A stretch of 7,203 nucleotides of DNA from Halococcaceae archaeon (GTDB taxonomy: Archaea > Halobacteriota > Halobacteria > Halobacteriales > Halalkalicoccaceae), in contig SKWB01000376.1 in NCBI GenBank assembly GCA_007129135.1, forward strand, positions 1 through 7,203, in the 5' to 3' direction. This document shows positions 5,508-7,203 of the stretch, piece by piece (positions within the stretch are counted from its first letter, which is position 1; the number at the start of each line of letters is the position of its first letter). Below the pieces are notes generated by a model that worked only from the letters and a program-made list of their open reading frames with translations, was not told the DNA's origin and did no database searches. Position numbers and translations under genes: made by a program.

Positions 5508-6284
5508 ATGGCGCGGGTCGAGCCGGTCCCGAACCACCCCGCGGCGACCTGTGACCTCGGCGGCGAACGGGCGCTCGTGATCGCCGACTACCACGCCGGC
5601 TACGAGGCGGCGCTCCGCTACGAGCGCGGCGTCGAGGTGCCCAGCCGAGCGGAGTCGCGCCGGGAACGGACGCTCGACCTGCTCGCCGCGACCGGCGCCG
5701 ACCGTCTCGTGGTGCTCGGCGACCTGATGCACTCGATCGGCGGGCCGGGCGGGGCCGAACGCGGCGAACTGGAGGTCCTCTTCGAGTCGGTCTCGGTGCC
5801 GATCACGGTGGTGAAGGGGAACCACGACGGCGAGATCGAGACGGTGATCGAGGAGGCTCGCGAGCACGCCGCGTTCGGGTCGGTCGGGAGAATCGAGGTG
5901 ACAGGGGGGAGCGGGATCCGTCTCGGGGAGGTGGGGTTCGCCCACGGCCACAGCTGGCCCTCCACGGAGGCCCTCGCGGGCGAGGTGCTCTGTGTCGGCC
6001 ACGAACACCCACACGTCCGGCTGGTGGACGAGGTCGGCGGCCGACGCATCGAGCCGGCGTGGCTGCGTGGCTCGCTCCGATACGAGCCGTTCGTGGAGCG
6101 GATCGGGGAAGAGACCTGGGGCGACCCGGAGCTGGTTCTCGTCCCGGCGTTCAACGACCTGGTGGGTGGAACGTGGGTCAACGTCGGCGCCGACTTCCTC
6201 TGTCCGTTCCTCCCGGAGGGGCTCTCGGCGGGGGAGGCGTACCTGCTCGACGGGACGCGTCTGGGTCCCTACGATCGGCTCTAA
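5508..6284 (+). CDS. rpe: Calcineurin-like metallophosphoesterase (COG1407) of the RPA operon
   Basis: This 258-residue phosphoesterase has a complete two-metal site. Seen: ADYHAG (residues 26-31; Asp27 and His29), LGDLMHS (70-76; Asp72), GNHD (104-107), AHGHSW (145-150; His146 and His148) and GHEHPH (164-169). This is the standard order of calcineurin-like motifs. Family knowledge: COG1407 is often found beside helicase or DNA-repair genes in other prokaryotes and its substrate is not established; relatives hydrolyse phosphodiesters, and the fold includes the Mre11 and SbcD nucleases. As I recall, the same gene follows rpap1 in H. volcanii under the name rpe. Its ATG follows the rpap1 stop directly (TGAATG) with no clear Shine-Dalgarno, so translation probably depends on reinitiation and should track the RPA pair. 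Inference: it acts on single-stranded DNA ends or a nucleotide product of repair. Its last bases overlap the stop codon of the convergent ATPase gene. Confidence 0.9.
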   Translation: MARVEPVPNHPAATCDLGGERALVIADYHAGYEAALRYERGVEVPSRAESRRERTLDLLAATGADRLVVLGDLMHSIGGPGGAERGELEVLFESVSVPITVVKGNHDGEIETVIEEAREHAAFGSVGRIEVTGGSGIRLGEVGFAHGHSWPSTEALAGEVLCVGHEHPHVRLVDEVGGRRIEPAWLRGSLRYEPFVERIGEETWGDPELVLVPAFNDLVGGTWVNVGADFLCPFLPEGLSAGEAYLLDGTRLGPYDRL

Positions 6285-7203
6285 CTCGCGAGGCCCTCGA
6301 TCGTCTCGCGCAGTTTCGCGGCCTCCTCGGCCGTCGCGGCCTTCGAACCCAGCACCTCGACGCAGGTCTCGGCGATCGGTCGGTCCTCGGGGAAGTGAGT
6401 CACTCCTTCCGCGAGCATCACCGCGCTCCGGGTGCCGACGTGGAACTCGACCTCCTCGCGCAGGGTACGGATCAGGCCGACGACCCGCTCTACCTGGTCG
6501 TCGTCGAGGTCGGCGACCCGGCTCTCGACGATCCGCCGTTCGGTCTCCTCGCCGTAGTAGTCGAGGTGGATGCCGACGAGTCGGTCGAGCAGGGCGTCCT
6601 GTGGCCGGTGGACCCCGGCGTACTCCGCGGAGTTCGAGGTGAAGACGACGCGGAAGTCGGGGTGGACCTCGATCAGTCGGTCCTCGCCGGTCACCCCGGC
6701 GCGTTCGAGGACGCCCTCCTCGAGCACGGAGAGCAGCGGGTTGTGGGCGGCGGGCGTGGTCCGGGAGAACTCGTTGTAGACGAGCGTCGCGCCCGATCGC
6801 ACGGCTACCGAGAGCGGGTTGTCCACCCAGCGGTCCCGGACGATCGACTTCTTCTTGAGCACCCCCGAGACGTAGTTGTCCCGTTCGGTGTACTGCTCTT
6901 TCCCGGCGTGCGTGCCGACGAGCGAGGCGGTGTCGAGGCCCTCGTCGCCGTCGATCCAGACGGTCGGCCGGTCGCGCTCGGTCGCGACCGAGAGCGCGAG
7001 CGCGGTCTTCCCGCAGCCGGTCGGCCCGACGAGGTGGACCGGTCTGGGGACCGAGAGCCAGCGGTCGATCCGATCTTTGAGTGCGGTCGTCTCGTCGGTC
7101 TCGACGAATGCGTCGATCGCCGCCTCGATCGAGGTCGCCTCGTTTCCGCCGCTCCCGTCGTGTTCGGCGACGAACTTGTCGAGAGAGCGCTTTTCCCGTT
7201 TCA
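6281..7203 (-). CDS. GvpN-like AAA+ ATPase (MoxR/AAA_5 clade), start codon at window edge
   Basis: The reading frame is open from the right edge to a TAG (complement of 6281-6283). The edge leaves only two bases (TG on this strand) of the codon before Lys-Arg-Glu-Lys, so an ATG or GTG would complete a 307-residue protein beginning one base outside. With that numbering: Walker A GPTGCGKT (60-67), DGDEGLDTASLVGTHAGK (about 85-102), WVDNPLSVA (127-135), Walker B-like TLVYNEF (140-146), LLSVLEEGVLE (157-167), sensor-1 FTSN (188-191), EYAGVHRPQDALLDRL (194-209) with the arginine-finger region, and a helical C-terminus. EYAGVH, DALLDR and LLSVLEEG match gas-vesicle protein GvpN, an ATPase needed for normal vesicle assembly. 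Walker B has Asn144 before Glu145 where AAA+ proteins usually have Asp-Glu; some GvpN-type proteins may share this. No gas-vesicle gene is visible here, so a MoxR- or CbbQ-like chaperone with another client is the alternative. Confidence 0.8.
   Translation of the reverse strand, partial: KREKRSLDKFVAEHDGSGGNEATSIEAAIDAFVETDETTALKDRIDRWLSVPRPVHLVGPTGCGKTALALSVATERDRPTVWIDGDEGLDTASLVGTHAGKEQYTERDNYVSGVLKKKSIVRDRWVDNPLSVAVRSGATLVYNEFSRTTPAAHNPLLSVLEEGVLERAGVTGEDRLIEVHPDFRVVFTSNSAEYAGVHRPQDALLDRLVGIHLDYYGEETERRIVESRVADLDDDQVERVVGLIRTLREEVEFHVGTRSAVMLAEGVTHFPEDRPIAETCVEVLGSKAATAEEAAKLRETIEGLAS

Noticed and set aside
3573..6014. A very long open frame (about 813 codons) on the minus strand across rpap1 and the phosphoesterase gene
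   Set aside because: Its translation is Arg/Gly/Pro-rich and basic, unlike halophilic proteins, has no recognisable domain, and lies opposite two well-supported genes. Third-position GC bias of haloarchaeal genes commonly leaves such antisense frames open.
1..7203. CRISPR arrays, tRNA or rRNA genes, insertion sequences, toxin-antitoxin pairs or a defence system
   Set aside because: I looked for direct repeats with regular spacing, tRNA-like cloverleaf sequences, transposase motifs and terminal inverted repeats, and small paired genes, and saw none. The AAA+ gene fits GvpN/MoxR better than any defence ATPase I recognise.

Overview
This is a GC-rich, gene-dense window from a haloarchaeon (class Halobacteria). 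The evidence is very acidic proteins rich in Glu and Asp, TATA boxes about 25 bp upstream of start codons (leaderless promoters), archaeal-type coenzyme A and riboflavin enzymes, and an RPA-type single-strand DNA-binding operon. I see no rRNA, tRNA, CRISPR array, insertion sequence, phage gene or broken gene. Coding density is close to 97%; the longest non-coding stretches are about 100 bp.

Layout, left to right. (1) Minus strand, cut by the left edge: a GHMP-fold kinase matching archaeal pantoate kinase (coenzyme A synthesis). (2) Plus strand, divergent from it: a DUF1028 Ntn-hydrolase-like protein with the C-terminal domain Pfam calls a putative peptidoglycan-binding domain. (3) Minus strand, convergent with DUF1028: the archaeal riboflavin-pathway reductase (ArfC/RibD-C type). 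A 5-bp-stem hairpin lies exactly between the two stop codons. (4) Plus strand: a three-gene operon starting at a clear leaderless promoter. It encodes an RPA with OB folds and a zinc finger, an RPA-associated protein (COG3390), and a calcineurin-like phosphoesterase (COG1407). The genes overlap by 4 nt (GTGA) and then abut with no gap (TGAATG), so they are almost certainly co-translated. (5) Minus strand, convergent and overlapping the operon's last stop codon: a GvpN-like AAA+ ATPase whose start codon appears to lie one base outside the right edge.

The functional centre is the RPA operon. The large subunit has zinc-finger and OB-fold regions. The associated protein has an OB-like N-terminus, a roughly 280-residue acidic disordered linker and a C-terminal winged-helix-like domain, which resembles the layout of eukaryotic RPA32. 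The phosphoesterase has an intact two-metal active site and is tied to the RPA pair by gene order and coupling. This arrangement resembles the rpa1-rpap1-rpe locus described in Haloferax volcanii, so it is not wholly new. The least explained parts are the phosphoesterase's role, a conserved-looking hydrophobic/acidic island inside the linker, the palindromes around the operon promoter, and a GvpN-type ATPase with no visible gas-vesicle neighbours. The other genes are housekeeping metabolism.
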